A stretch of 64,000 nucleotides of DNA from Sandaracinaceae bacterium (lineage in GTDB: Bacteria; Myxococcota_A; Polyangia; Polyangiales; Sandaracinaceae): the NCBI GenBank assembly GCA_040218145.1, contig JAVJQK010000094.1, forward strand, positions 1-64,000. The letters are read 5' to 3'. Below, piece after piece: positions 37,071 to 45,900 of the stretch (position 1 is its first letter; the number at the start of each line of letters is the position of its first letter). A program made the position numbers and the translations under genes. The notes beneath the pieces are model-generated. The model was not told the origin of the DNA and ran no database searches. It saw only the letters and a list, made by a program, of their open reading frames with translations.

Positions 37071-37517
37071 ATGGGGGACGAGACACACCGCGTCTGGCTG
37101 ATCGATGATGAGCGACGCCTCGTCGAAGTGCTCGCGGAGCTGTTCCGAGCCGAAGGTTGGGAGGCCCGCGCGTTCGGCGACGCGCGGCTCGCGTTGAGTG
37201 AATGCCTGCGAGGAGAGCCCCCGCCCGTGATCGTCACGGACTACGACATGCCGTACCTCGACGGTGGAAGCTTCGTGGCGGAGCTCGTCGCGCGGCTCGG
37301 GAGCGACGCCCCCCCGGTGGTCTGCATCACGGGCTACCCGGGCAAGATCGATCTCGACGAAGAGGCGTCCTTCGCGAACATCCTGGTCAAGCCGTTCCGG
37401 TTCGGGGAGCTCTTCGCCGTCGTCGACGAGGTACGCAATCGACCCCAGGGGCGGGAGTCGGAGCTGAGGATCAAGGCGACGCCTGCCGACGGTGAGAAGC
37501 GCAAGAAGGCGGTCTGA
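37071..37517 (+). CDS. Single-domain response regulator
   Basis: This 148-residue protein consists of a receiver domain: acidic pair in LIDDERR (about 10-12), phosphoacceptor Asp in VTDYDMPYLDGG (about 55), the Thr switch in CITGYPG (about 85) and the conserved Lys in LVKPFRFGEL (about 105). A short charged tail with no output domain follows. It is like CheY or a phosphorelay intermediate. No histidine kinase is nearby, so its partner is encoded elsewhere. AAGGGGGG precedes the ATG. Confidence 0.88.
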   Translation: MGDETHRVWLIDDERRLVEVLAELFRAEGWEARAFGDARLALSECLRGEPPPVIVTDYDMPYLDGGSFVAELVARLGSDAPPVVCITGYPGKIDLDEEASFANILVKPFRFGELFAVVDEVRNRPQGRESELRIKATPADGEKRKKAV

Positions 37518-37568
37518 GCGGGCTGCGTCGCCCCCCTCGACGCGGTCTCGCCATGTCGACGCGATCGC

Positions 37569-39497
37569 TCAGGGAGCGATGGGCGCGAGCTGCACCTCGA
37601 GCCGGACGCTCGCGTCGCCGCCGCGGCGCGTGTCCACCACCAGCGTGTAGTCGACGTTCGGCTCGAGCCGCGCCGCCAGGCTCGCTCGCCCGGCGGTCGC
37701 GTCGCACGCGACCACGCGGTGCCCCCGTGAGCACCCGGTGCGCAGCTCGAGCACGGGCTCGTGCGGCGACTCGGCCGTGATCTGGAGCCGCGACGGCTCG
37801 CTGACGCGGATCCGGCGGACGCCCTCCGCGCCGGGCCCGAACGCGCCGCAGCTGGTCCGGGCGTGCGCCTCGGCCGCAGGGATCTCCACCGTCTGCACGC
37901 CCGCCGCGAGGGTGGGCATCGCGCCGCAGCGCGCCTCGAGCGCGGTGATGTTCTCGACGCGCGGCCCCGCCGGCGGAGGAGGTGGCGGGGGAGCGCCCTG
38001 CGCGCTCAGCACCATGGAGTACGACCCCGCCTGCCCGCGGTACCCGTCGACCACGACGCGGTAGGTCTGTCCGGCGGTCATCGTGACTTGCACCTGTGAG
38101 GCGCGGGTGCTGCCGTGGTCGTCGTTGCACGCGAGCTCCTGGCCGTTCGCGTCCAGCACCGCCAGCACCGAGTCGTACTGGGCCGTCACGTCGATCTGGT
38201 AGAGCTGGGTCTCCGTCGGCGTGAAGGTCCAGACCTCGTCCGCGCTCCCCGCGCTGGCCCCGCAGCTCGGCGTCTCGTGGTCCGTGCCCCCCGCCGTGTT
38301 GCCCCGGACCTCGCGGCCGAGCGTCAGCGCGCCCCCGCCCGCCGTCCCGGCCTCGTCCACCCGCAGGCGATAGCTCCCGGCCCGGCCGGCCCAGCCGTCG
38401 ACGACGACCTCGTAGCGCTGCCCGGCGATCAGCGGCACGCGCACCTCGGACTCCGTGGTGGCGCCCGCGTCGTCGTTGCAGTCGATCGGCTCCGGCACGC
38501 CCTCGCGGTAGACGGCGAGGAGCCCGTCGTAGTCGGCGCTCAGGTGCACGACGTAGGTCGCGCTCCGCGGCGGGACGAAGACCCACACGTCGTCCGGGCT
38601 GCCCGCGCGAGCGCCGCAAGGGGGCGTGCGTCCGTCCGCGCCGCCCGTGGTGTCCCCGGTGGCCTCCTCGCCGACGCGCAGCGCGCGCGCGTCCTCGGCC
38701 GCCGCGCGACGGGCGGCGATTCGATAGCGACCGGTCGCGCCTTGGTAGCCGTCGACGACGACCGAATACGCGCGCCCCGCCTCGAGCTGCGCGACCACCT
38801 GCGACCTCCGGGTCGAGCCGTGATCGTCGTTGCACTCCAGCGGCGTCTCCCCGTCGGGCGCGTAGACGGCCAGCACCCCGTCGAAGGCGGCGGCGAGGTC
38901 GAACTGATAGCGCCCCGTCTCGGGCGGCGTGAAGAGCCACGTCTCGTCGGGGCTGCCCTCGGTCGCGCCGCAGCTCGGCGTGCGGGTATCCGTCCCGGCG
39001 CTCGTGTCGCCGGTGCGGCGCCCATCGAGCGGCAGCGCGCGCTCGTCCGGAGGGCTCGCCTCTTCGCCCGTCGCGGTCACGCGCAAAGTGAAGCCGCCGG
39101 TCGCGCCCCGGTATCCGTCGACGACGACCGTGTAGCGCTGGCCGGCCTCGAAGCGCCGCACCACGCGGGAGTGGGTGGTCCGGTCGTGATCGTCGTTGCA
39201 CTCGAGCGCGCCGCCGTCGGCGTCGAAGACGGCGAGCACGCTGTCGTAGTCGGCGTCCACGTCGAGCTGGTACGCGCCGCTCTCGGGCGGGATGAAGACA
39301 TAGGCGCGGTCGCCGCCGCCGGCCGGGGCGCCGCACGCCGGCTGCCAGCGATCGCCCGCGCCGCGCGTGGAGCCGCGGACCTCGCCGCCGGGCACCAGCG
39401 CGCCGCCGTCGCTCTGGGCCGCGCGCACCACGAGCCCGATCAGGGGAGAGCAGCCCGACGCGAGGAGCGCGACGGCGACGGCGAGCGCGCGCGTCAC
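37569..39497 (-). CDS. Lipoprotein with four pre-peptidase C-terminal (PPC)-like repeats
   Basis: This 642-residue lipoprotein has a lipobox LLASGC (Cys near 16). It then has four clear tandem repeats of about 110-115 residues starting near 38, 153, 269 and 385. Each shows CGA...G, FxPPxxxxYxxDxxADYDxVLAV, ECNDDHxSTxxS and YxVVVDGYxGxxGxYxxRV. This CNDD/VVVDGY pattern is the bacterial PPC fold. A fifth degenerate copy ends the protein. The repeats are similar at the DNA level too, so recent duplication is likely. Its ATG overlaps the stop of the barrel gene upstream, so both probably form one surface complex. Confidence 0.85.
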   Translation of the reverse strand: MTRALAVAVALLASGCSPLIGLVVRAAQSDGGALVPGGEVRGSTRGAGDRWQPACGAPAGGGDRAYVFIPPESGAYQLDVDADYDSVLAVFDADGGALECNDDHDRTTHSRVVRRFEAGQRYTVVVDGYRGATGGFTLRVTATGEEASPPDERALPLDGRRTGDTSAGTDTRTPSCGATEGSPDETWLFTPPETGRYQFDLAAAFDGVLAVYAPDGETPLECNDDHGSTRRSQVVAQLEAGRAYSVVVDGYQGATGRYRIAARRAAAEDARALRVGEEATGDTTGGADGRTPPCGARAGSPDDVWVFVPPRSATYVVHLSADYDGLLAVYREGVPEPIDCNDDAGATTESEVRVPLIAGQRYEVVVDGWAGRAGSYRLRVDEAGTAGGGALTLGREVRGNTAGGTDHETPSCGASAGSADEVWTFTPTETQLYQIDVTAQYDSVLAVLDANGQELACNDDHGSTRASQVQVTMTAGQTYRVVVDGYRGQAGSYSMVLSAQGAPPPPPPPAGPRVENITALEARCGAMPTLAAGVQTVEIPAAEAHARTSCGAFGPGAEGVRRIRVSEPSRLQITAESPHEPVLELRTGCSRGHRVVACDATAGRASLAARLEPNVDYTLVVDTRRGGDASVRLEVQLAPIAP

Positions 39498-40093
39498 AGG
39501 CCGAAACGCAGCCCGACCGAGAGCTCGGCCCAGAAGTCCGGCACCCGCCCGTCGTCCGAGAGCCGGACGTGACTGGCGAGGACCGCGGCCACGCCGAACC
39601 CGTCCGCGAAGTACACGTCGAGGCCGAGCCCCGAGGAGAGGAGGGCGCCGAAGCGCTCGTCGGCCGCGAAGCGCAGCTCCGCCGTGGCCGGGGTGCCGTC
39701 GGGCACGAGGAAGACCTCACGCGGCTCCGAGCGCTGCTCCGGGAGCGACGCGTAGTACATCCCGCCGCCGAGGAAGATGTACGGCCTGGCCGCGCCGTGG
39801 CCGTCGTTCAGGGCGACCTTCACGCGGAGGAAGTCGATGGCCAGCAGCCAGTCCTGTCGCTGGCCGACGTCGGATCCGTCCTCCCCGAGGAACGCGAACG
39901 TCGCCGCGGGGCCCACGCTGAGCACGCGATCGCCCGTGAGGTAGATGTCGAGGTCGTAGCCGAGGCTCAGCGCCGCGCCGGGCTCGAGCCGGACGCCGAC
40001 GAAGACGCCGTCGCTCGCGAGGGTGGGGTGATCGTCCGCGCGCGCCGGGGAGGCGGAGACCAGGAGAGCCGCGATGAGCAACAGAGCCCGCAT
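39494..40093 (-). CDS. Outer-membrane beta-barrel protein
   Basis: This 199-residue protein has a signal peptide (cleavage near ARAD, about 20) and alternating hydrophobic strands typical of a small eight-stranded barrel (VGVRLEPGAALSLGYDLDIYL, YIFLGGGMYYASL, GLGLDVYFADGFGVAAVLASHV). The C-terminal strand LSVGLRFGL is consistent with BAM recognition, although it ends in Leu rather than Phe. It is coupled to the PPC-repeat lipoprotein by an ATGA overlap. Function is unknown. Confidence 0.8.
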   Translation of the reverse strand: MRALLLIAALLVSASPARADDHPTLASDGVFVGVRLEPGAALSLGYDLDIYLTGDRVLSVGPAATFAFLGEDGSDVGQRQDWLLAIDFLRVKVALNDGHGAARPYIFLGGGMYYASLPEQRSEPREVFLVPDGTPATAELRFAADERFGALLSSGLGLDVYFADGFGVAAVLASHVRLSDDGRVPDFWAELSVGLRFGL

Positions 40094-40114
40094 GAGTTCT
40101 TTCTGCAGTGACGG

Positions 40115-40657
40115 TCAACGATACGGATGGCTGCGTCGACCGAGGAGCGCGACCGAGATCGCGTCGGTGGTCACGCGTCGGCGGAAGCAGTCGGCCAGCG
40201 CGCCATGCGCCGCCGCGTGGGCGCGGTCGTACTGATCCGAGATCGCCTCGACGTGCGCGCGCTGCTTCCAGCGCTCGGCCTCGCGGAGCTTCCCGGCGAG
40301 GGCGCGCACGTCGGGCTCGGACTCCACCATCGCGCGCAGGATCGCGGCCAGCGCGTGCGCGTCCTCCTGCCACGCGTCGAGCGCGTCCGGCGCCTGCTCC
40401 GCGCCCCAGTCGCGGCCCGCGCGCGCGATCTCCGCCAGGCCCTCGCGCACCAGCTGGGGCTCCACCCGCGCCGCGAGCGAGAGATCGACGGCCCAGTCCA
40501 CGCGAGGGCACCGGGCCCAGGCGTCTCCGAGGGTCGCGTGCCGGGTCAGGGCGTCCGCGAGCAGCGGGTCGAGGTCGAGGCGAGCCACGGCGCGCCGCCA
40601 GAGCTGGACCGAGCCTCGGCGCCGCCCCACGAGCCTTCGCATCCACGCGGCCAGCAT
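40115..40657 (-). CDS. Hypothetical protein, Arg-rich, mostly helical
   Basis: This 180-residue protein is started at ATG 40657 (MLAAWMRRLVGRRRGSV). An in-frame start 28 codons upstream is possible, but it would overlap the divergent lipoprotein start. It has no signal peptide or known motif. It is rich in Ala, Arg and Glu with long predicted helices. It lies upstream of the barrel gene with a gap of 21 bases and may be transcribed with it. Confidence 0.55.
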   Translation of the reverse strand: MLAAWMRRLVGRRRGSVQLWRRAVARLDLDPLLADALTRHATLGDAWARCPRVDWAVDLSLAARVEPQLVREGLAEIARAGRDWGAEQAPDALDAWQEDAHALAAILRAMVESEPDVRALAGKLREAERWKQRAHVEAISDQYDRAHAAAHGALADCFRRRVTTDAISVALLGRRSHPYR

Positions 40658-40731
40658 CTCTGTTCGTTGTACGTCATCGCGGCTCGCATGTCCCCCGCGG
40701 AAGCGGTACCCACAGAGGCGAGGGAGGGCGA

Positions 40732-41622
40732 GTGCGCGCACGGCGGCTCCACATCGCGTTCGCGGCCACGATGCTCGGCGGGTGTCTGCTCGAGAGTCAC
40801 CCCGTGACCGATCCGCTGCCGCTGACCTCGTTCTGCGGCGCGTTCTTCGACGCGATCTGCGAGCCGCTCGAGACGTGTGACTGTCCGGACGCGGCGCTGC
40901 GCGCGTGTCGGGCCGAGGAGGCCTCGCTGTGCCCCGGCTTTCCCTCCGCCGCGCTCGCCCGCGCGGTGGAGGCGGGGACGGTTCGCTACGACGGCGAGGC
41001 GGCGAGCGCGCTCGTCCGCCGCATGCGGGCGCGGGCCGACGGCTGCCAGGGCTTCGTCTCGGCGCTCGACTGGCAGGTCCGCGATCTCTTCGCGCTCGGC
41101 GGGGTGTTCGAAGGCACGCTCGACGCGGGCGAGGTCTGCGAGCCGCTCGGCTTCGAGCTGGTGAGCGAGTGTCGGCTCGGCGCGTGCGCCCCGACCGCCG
41201 ACGGACCTCTCTGCCGCGTGAGCGTGCCCGAGGGGGCGCGCTGCGATCGGCTCCACCAGTGCGTCGACCTCGACGGAGCGCTCACCCCCGAGCGCGGCAT
41301 CGAGCGTCTGGCGCTCCGCTGCGCGTCCGACACCCCGGGCTCCGACGAGGGCACGTGCGTGCGCTGGATCGATCTCGGCGGCCCCTGCGACGCGAGCGCG
41401 GAGTGCTGGTCGAGCCGCTGCGAGATGGGTCGATGCGTGGCGGGCGCGGACGGCGCCGCGTGCCTCGGCGGCCGGGATTGCGACAGCGGGCATTGTGACG
41501 CTTCGGGCCGCTGCGCCCCGGCGAACGCGCCCGTCGGCGCGGCCTGCGCGACGGACGCGGCGTGCGCGTCCTACGTCTGCGTCGACGGGAGCTGCCTCGA
41601 CGCGGCGTGCGGCGTCTTCTGA
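40732..41622 (+). CDS. Cys-rich secreted lipoprotein
   Basis: This 296-residue protein starts at GTG with AGGGAGGG upstream. It has a lipobox LGGC (Cys near 18), then more than 20 Cys residues arranged as repeated short modules (for example CDASAECWSSRCEMGRC and CDSGHCDASGRC). These resemble the EGF-like or Dickkopf-type disulfide knots found in many myxobacterial surface lipoproteins. No catalytic motif was seen. It ends in a palindrome shared with the convergent NUDIX gene. Confidence 0.8.
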   Translation: MRARRLHIAFAATMLGGCLLESHPVTDPLPLTSFCGAFFDAICEPLETCDCPDAALRACRAEEASLCPGFPSAALARAVEAGTVRYDGEAASALVRRMRARADGCQGFVSALDWQVRDLFALGGVFEGTLDAGEVCEPLGFELVSECRLGACAPTADGPLCRVSVPEGARCDRLHQCVDLDGALTPERGIERLALRCASDTPGSDEGTCVRWIDLGGPCDASAECWSSRCEMGRCVAGADGAACLGGRDCDSGHCDASGRCAPANAPVGAACATDAACASYVCVDGSCLDAACGVF

Positions 41623-41635
41623 GCCGAGGCTCAGA
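41618..41635. terminator. Bidirectional hairpin at convergent gene ends
   Basis: TCTGAGCCGAGGCTCAGA has perfect 8-bp arms and a two-base centre. It contains both stop codons: TGA 41620-41622 of the Cys-rich lipoprotein and TGA of the NUDIX gene on the other strand. There is no T tract, so its role as a terminator is inferred. Confidence 0.5.
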
Positions 41636-42089
41636 GCTCGCCGCGAGCGAAGCGGCCGATGAGCTCGCTCGTCACCTCTCCCGCCAGGCCAGAGGGGAGC
41701 ATCGCTTCTGCGAGGCGCGCCTCCTCCCGGGAGACCCATCGCGCGTCCACGTGCTCGTCCGAGAGGATCACCCGGCGATGGGGGGCGCTGCCGACGAAGG
41801 TGTGGATGTGAAAGTCGAGCGCGCGCTGCACGATGGTGATCCGGCGCGGGCCGAGGAACTCTTCGATGAGGGGTGCGATGCCCGTCTCCTCCTCGGCTTC
41901 GCGGATGGCCGTCTCCTTGGGTGACTCGCCGCGCTCGATCCGCCCGCCCGGGAGACACCACTTGTGCGCGAAGGACCGGTCGTCGGGGCGGCGTCGGAGC
42001 AGGAGCGCGTGGTCGTCATGGCGCATGAGCACCACCGACGCCTCGACGAGACGTCGCGTGATCTCTCGAGATCGAGAGGCGAAGCCCAT
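41631..42089 (-). CDS. NUDIX hydrolase
   Basis: This 152-residue protein has a complete Nudix box GGRIERGESPKETAIREAEEETGI (about 48-71), matching Gx5Ex7REUxEExGU, so metal-dependent diphosphatase activity is expected. It would act on a nucleoside diphosphate linked to another moiety; the substrate (oxidised nucleotide, ADP-sugar or similar) is unknown. The ATG at 42089 was chosen over an in-frame upstream extension because it gives the standard beta-strand start. It probably follows the M23 gene in the same transcript. Confidence 0.9.
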   Translation of the reverse strand: MGFASRSREITRRLVEASVVLMRHDDHALLLRRRPDDRSFAHKWCLPGGRIERGESPKETAIREAEEETGIAPLIEEFLGPRRITIVQRALDFHIHTFVGSAPHRRVILSDEHVDARWVSREEARLAEAMLPSGLAGEVTSELIGRFARGEL

Positions 42090-42103
42090 GAGAACGAGCG
42101 TAG

Positions 42104-43309
42104 TCACCCGCGTGCGTGCGCGCCTGTCCCCGCTCCGTGACGCGGCAAAAGGCGTCGGCGTCTCGTGACAGTCAGGGCGGCGAACAGCAGCAGCCCGAGC
42201 GCGCCTCCGCCGCGGCCGGAGGTGGCCGCGCGGCAGCCGCACCCGCCGACGATCGAGGTCGGTCGAGAGGTGTCCGACGCGTCGGCGGCGGCCGCGTCGA
42301 TGGCGCTCGAGGCGTCGCGCGGAGGGGTCGCCGCGTCGATCGGCGCCGGGACCCCCGCGTCCACGCCGGGGCAGGCGAGATCTTCGCCGTCACAGTCCTG
42401 GTCGACGCCGTCTCCGCAGCGCTCCATCGCGCCCGGGTGTCGCGTGGGATCGTCGTCGTTGCAGTCCTCGTCCGCCGGGGAGCCGTCTCCGTCGGCGTCG
42501 GGGGGCGGGGCGCACTCGTCGTCGGTGCCGACGGGCATGGAGACGCAGCCGTGCGCGCAGGGCTCGGTCTCGTCCACGCCGTCGATGCAGCGCCGCCGCT
42601 CGGTGCGCGCCGCGTCGCAGGTCCAGATCGAGAAGGTGCCCGCGGGGCAGGTCGGGGTGGGCGCGCCGCAGCCGCGGCCGGGCATGCCGCGATGGGTCCC
42701 TTGCGTCGTCCAGCGCGTCGGAGAGGTGGCGGAGCACCCGCCGGCGAAGGGGTCGAAGGCGGTGGTGAACGCCCCGCCGAGGGGCCGCGTCTCGAAGTGC
42801 AGGTGCGCGCCGGTGGAGCAGCCGCTGGACGCGATCTGCCCGATCACGTCGCCGCAGCGCACCGCGTCCCCGGGCCCCACCCGCACGCTGCCGGTGCGCA
42901 TGTGCGCGTAGATGACGCGGTAGCTGCCGTGGTTGATCACCACGTGGTTGCCGTAGCCGAAGCCGAAGCCGGTCCCGCAGCGCGCGTCGACGCTCGACGA
43001 GCAGGTGTTGCAGTGGTCGTAGTGCCCGTCCTGCGTGCTGACGACCGTGCCGTCGGCCGCCGCGACGACGTCCCAGCCGCGCGTGATCACGGCGTTGCCC
43101 CCCGCGAGGCTGAAGTCGCTCCCGCGGTGGTACTCGTAGCTCGAGCTGGCGCAGCTCCAGTCCTCGACCCCGCCGCCCTCGCCGGTGCCGTCGAAGTAGT
43201 ACCAGTTCGCGATGCAGCCATCGCAGCCGACGGGGTTGCTGAAGGTCTGCGCCCCCGCGGTCGTGGGAGCGAGCGCGAAGAGCGCGAGGCCGAGGGCGAC
43301 GCGCCTCAT
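42104..43309 (-). CDS. M23-type peptidase with MopE-like motif and MYXO-CTERM-like tail
   Basis: This 401-residue secreted protein has a signal peptide (cleavage near AGAQ, about 21), then an M23 domain with the zinc ligands HRGSD (about 62) and HLHFE (about 169), and YAHM in between. A Cys-rich segment follows, then a MopE-type DADGDG...CNDDD...CGDGVDQDCDG metal-binding repeat (about 272-312). The C-terminus has GCGC, a hydrophobic stretch GGALGLLLFAALTV and RRRR, as in MYXO-CTERM anchors, but is extended by about 15 residues. It probably cleaves peptidoglycan cross-links or binds at the cell surface. Its start overlaps the upstream lipoprotein gene (ATGA). Confidence 0.85.
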   Translation of the reverse strand: MRRVALGLALFALAPTTAGAQTFSNPVGCDGCIANWYYFDGTGEGGGVEDWSCASSSYEYHRGSDFSLAGGNAVITRGWDVVAAADGTVVSTQDGHYDHCNTCSSSVDARCGTGFGFGYGNHVVINHGSYRVIYAHMRTGSVRVGPGDAVRCGDVIGQIASSGCSTGAHLHFETRPLGGAFTTAFDPFAGGCSATSPTRWTTQGTHRGMPGRGCGAPTPTCPAGTFSIWTCDAARTERRRCIDGVDETEPCAHGCVSMPVGTDDECAPPPDADGDGSPADEDCNDDDPTRHPGAMERCGDGVDQDCDGEDLACPGVDAGVPAPIDAATPPRDASSAIDAAAADASDTSRPTSIVGGCGCRAATSGRGGGALGLLLFAALTVTRRRRLLPRHGAGTGAHARG

Positions 43310-43944
43310 CGCGCCTCCTCGGTCGCGAAGACGCCGCCGAGATCGGCGGGGGGCGGCGTGAAGCGATCGCCCCAGCGCTCGCCCGTTCGAAGGTCACAAT
43401 TCGTCTGGCAGGCCGCGCCGTCGGGGCCGGCGACCCACACCCCGGCCACTCCGCCGTTGCGCGCGCCCACGAAGGCCACGCGCGCTCCCGTCGGGTCGAA
43501 GCGCAGCGCGCCGATCGAGACGAAGCCCTCCGCGAGCGTGCGCGCGACTTCGCCGTCGTGGACGCGGAGCGAGCCGTCGCTGCGCACCGCGAAGGCGAGG
43601 CGCGACAGATCGTCCGAGACCGCGAGCGCCGTCACGCCGGCCGCGAGCATGCGGCGCTGGCCGTCGGGCCAGACCTGATAGAGGCGGCCTTCGGGGTCGA
43701 CGAGGGCGGCGCCATCTCGCCAGCGCGGCACGAAGCGAGCGGCCCGCCGGTCGACGGGGCGAAGGGCGCCGTCGGGGGATCGAAACGCGACCGCGTGCGT
43801 GGGCAGCGCGTCCGGGCCGGCGGGGGCCTCGAGACCGAGGGCCACCAGCTCGAGCGGCGCCTCGAGCGGCGCCGACCGCGCACGCTCCGCGGCGGGCTGA
43901 CACGCGATCAGGGCGAGGGAGAGGAGCGCGGCGCACCGGTTCAC
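43306..43944 (-). CDS. Lipoprotein with short beta-propeller-like repeats
   Basis: This 212-residue protein starts at GTG 43944. Its lipobox is LALIAC (Cys near 15). The remaining sequence holds WD40/TolB-like strand repeats (for example DLSRLAFAVRSDGSLRVHDG and ARVAFVGARNGGVAGVWVAG), too few for a complete propeller. Its TGA overlaps the ATG of the M23 peptidase gene, so it may cooperate with it. The family is unknown. Confidence 0.7.
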   Translation of the reverse strand: MNRCAALLSLALIACQPAAERARSAPLEAPLELVALGLEAPAGPDALPTHAVAFRSPDGALRPVDRRAARFVPRWRDGAALVDPEGRLYQVWPDGQRRMLAAGVTALAVSDDLSRLAFAVRSDGSLRVHDGEVARTLAEGFVSIGALRFDPTGARVAFVGARNGGVAGVWVAGPDGAACQTNCDLRTGERWGDRFTPPPADLGGVFATEEAR

Positions 43945-43993
43945 GCGACCAAGGTAGCCCAGAAGGACCAGTCGCCGAAACGCAGGCGCGCCG

Positions 43994-44503
43994 ATGCCCA
44001 GGCTGCGGGGTAGGCTCTCCGACGTGCGCCGCGCCTTCTTCGCGTTCTTCTGGCTCGCCTGGGTCTCGACCGCCGTCGCCGCGCCGGCCGATCTGGTCGG
44101 CGGCGCCGCCCCCTCCGTGCGGGCCCGCGCGCTCGACGGCGGAGGCGAGGTGAGCCTCGACGACCACCGAGATCGTCCCGTCGTGCTCGCGTTCGTGGCG
44201 AGCTGGTGCGGCTCGTGCCGGCGCATCGCCCCGGCCTTGCGCGCCCTCGCGGAGCGCCACGCGTCCGAGGGCCTCGTGCTCCTCGCGCTGAGCCACGAGC
44301 CCCGCGCGCGTCTTCGCCGCCACGCGCCCGAGATGGGGCTGCCCCTCTTCCAGTGCACCGGGCGCACGGCGGTGAGCTACGAGGCGGACGCGGTGCCGAC
44401 CCTCGTGCTGATCGATCGCGCGCGCACGGTGAGGTTCGCCGGCAGCGGGGCGAGCGCGCTGCGCGGCCTGCGCGCGAGCCTGACCCGTGTGCTCGAGCGC
44501 TGA
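43994..44503 (+). CDS. TlpA/ResA-like thioredoxin-fold protein
   Basis: This 169-residue secreted or membrane-anchored thioredoxin-like protein has an N-terminal hydrophobic segment (FFAFFWLAWVSTAVAAP, about 15-31). The redox motif WCGSC is at about 72-76 within a TlpA-like fold, and a cis-Pro is in ADAVPTLVLID. It is likely to reduce disulfides in the periplasm, for example for cytochrome c maturation or as part of oxidative protein folding. An in-frame GTG at 44024 is an alternative start. Confidence 0.88.
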   Translation: MPRLRGRLSDVRRAFFAFFWLAWVSTAVAAPADLVGGAAPSVRARALDGGGEVSLDDHRDRPVVLAFVASWCGSCRRIAPALRALAERHASEGLVLLALSHEPRARLRRHAPEMGLPLFQCTGRTAVSYEADAVPTLVLIDRARTVRFAGSGASALRGLRASLTRVLER

Positions 44504-44509
44504 GTGCGC

Positions 44510-45061
44510 TCAGTACTGGCTGGCCATGTTTCCCATGACCCCGAGCGCGAGCAGGATGGTCGAGATGATGGCGAGGACGATCGAGACCGCCCCGAGCGCG
44601 ATCCCGACGATGGCCAGCTCCTTGCCCTTCAGCTTGTCCGGCTCCTTCTTGATCCGGACGAGCGAGAAGGCGCCGAGGCCGATCCCGACGAGGCCGACGG
44701 GCGCGCCGCCGACGAGGCTCCCGAAGAGCGGCAGGATGCTGCTGCAGCAGAAGCAAGTGATCAGGCTGAGGAAGCTGACCCCCAGCGAGACGAGCGCGAG
44801 CGGATCGATCCCCGGGCCGCTCATGCCGCCGCCGCCACCGGGGGCGCCGAAGCCGGGTCCTCCGGGAGGCTGACCGAAGCCGGGCTGGCTCGGCGGGCCG
44901 AAGCCGCCCGCGCCGGGAGGCTGACCGCTGGGGGGCGCCCCGCCGAATCCGCCGGGGGGCTGGCCGCCGGGAGGCCCGCCGCCGAAACCACCGGGAGGCT
45001 GGCCTCCACCGGGCGGTTGGCCGAATCCTCCGCCGCTGGGCGGCTGTCCGAAGTCACTCAT
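44510..45061 (-). CDS. DUF4190-like membrane protein with Gly/Pro-rich N-terminus
   Basis: This 183-residue protein starts at ATG 45061. The first 80 or so residues are low complexity (repeats of GQPPGGFG). The C-terminal part contains two or three hydrophobic segments: LVSLGVSFLSLITCFCCSSILPLFGS, GLVGIGLGAFSLVR and VGIALGAVSIVLAIISTILLALG. This resembles DUF4190-type proteins. The low-complexity arm likely interacts with a partner in the cytoplasm. No function is known. Confidence 0.78.
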   Translation of the reverse strand: MSDFGQPPSGGGFGQPPGGGQPPGGFGGGPPGGQPPGGFGGAPPSGQPPGAGGFGPPSQPGFGQPPGGPGFGAPGGGGGMSGPGIDPLALVSLGVSFLSLITCFCCSSILPLFGSLVGGAPVGLVGIGLGAFSLVRIKKEPDKLKGKELAIVGIALGAVSIVLAIISTILLALGVMGNMASQY

Positions 45062-45157
45062 CGCTTCTCCCCTCCGCGCCTCGCGCGCGCAGACCATGCA
45101 CCATCCCCGGGTGGCCTGCAAAACGAGGGCGCAGGTTGGCAGTCGAAGTTGCGCGCT

Positions 45158-45844
45158 CTATTGCTGCGCGAGCTGCGCTGGCGTCACCTGCGGCAGCTCC
45201 GTGAAGCCGATCACGTAGGGCGCCACCGCGTTCGCCTGGTAGTGGCCGACCCACACGCTGTAGACGCCGGGCGCGAACGGACCGTCGACGATCGGGTTCA
45301 GCTCACCGTTCGCGTCGTCCACGCAGCGGAAGCTCCCGTCGGGGGCGCGGATCACGAGCGTCGTGTCCTGCGGCGAGCTGACCACGACGCGCAATCGCGG
45401 GAAGGCGCCCCCGAGCTGGAGCACGTGGTTGGGCTGCTGCGCGAGGTGCCCGAGGCAGCTCGGGTTCAGGCTCTGCGCGGGCACGGGTCCGCCGGCCATG
45501 CCGCGCGCGACCCGCGGGTCGGGCATGAAGCCGGGGGTGAGCGCGATCGGCGCGCCGGCCTGACCCGGCATGCCCGGCTGCATGCCCGGCTGCATGCCCG
45601 GCGGCATCGGCGGGGGCGGCGGATCCGGCAGCGTCGCGTAGCCCGGCACCGCGAGGGCGGGGGCGAAGTCCGTCTGCGCCGCGCCGGGGGGCAACATGCC
45701 GGGCTGCATGCCCGCCGGCATCCCGGGCGGCGCCTCGGGCACGGTCTGGCCCGGCACGGCGAGCGGCGGATCGTCCGGCAGATCCGCTTCGTCTTCGCAA
45801 CCGGCCAGGGCGAGCAGCGAGACCACGATCAGAAGGCGTCGCAT
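45158..45844 (-). CDS. Lipoprotein with Pro/Met/Gly-rich linker
   Basis: This 228-residue lipoprotein (lipobox LALAGC, Cys near 16) has a long linker with repeats of PGMQPGM type encoded by 12-bp DNA repeats. A C-terminal beta-rich domain (HVLQLGGAFPRLRVVVSSPQDTTLVIRAPDGSFRCVDD...PGVYSVWVGHY) resembles a pre-peptidase/PPC-like fold. It diverges from the aminopeptidase gene across 56 bp. Function is unknown. Confidence 0.75.
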   Translation of the reverse strand: MRRLLIVVSLLALAGCEDEADLPDDPPLAVPGQTVPEAPPGMPAGMQPGMLPPGAAQTDFAPALAVPGYATLPDPPPPPMPPGMQPGMQPGMPGQAGAPIALTPGFMPDPRVARGMAGGPVPAQSLNPSCLGHLAQQPNHVLQLGGAFPRLRVVVSSPQDTTLVIRAPDGSFRCVDDANGELNPIVDGPFAPGVYSVWVGHYQANAVAPYVIGFTELPQVTPAQLAQQ

Positions 45845-45900
45845 CGGCGCGATGATACACGAGCCGCCCCCTCCGGATACGAGCCTGCTATACGAGCGCC

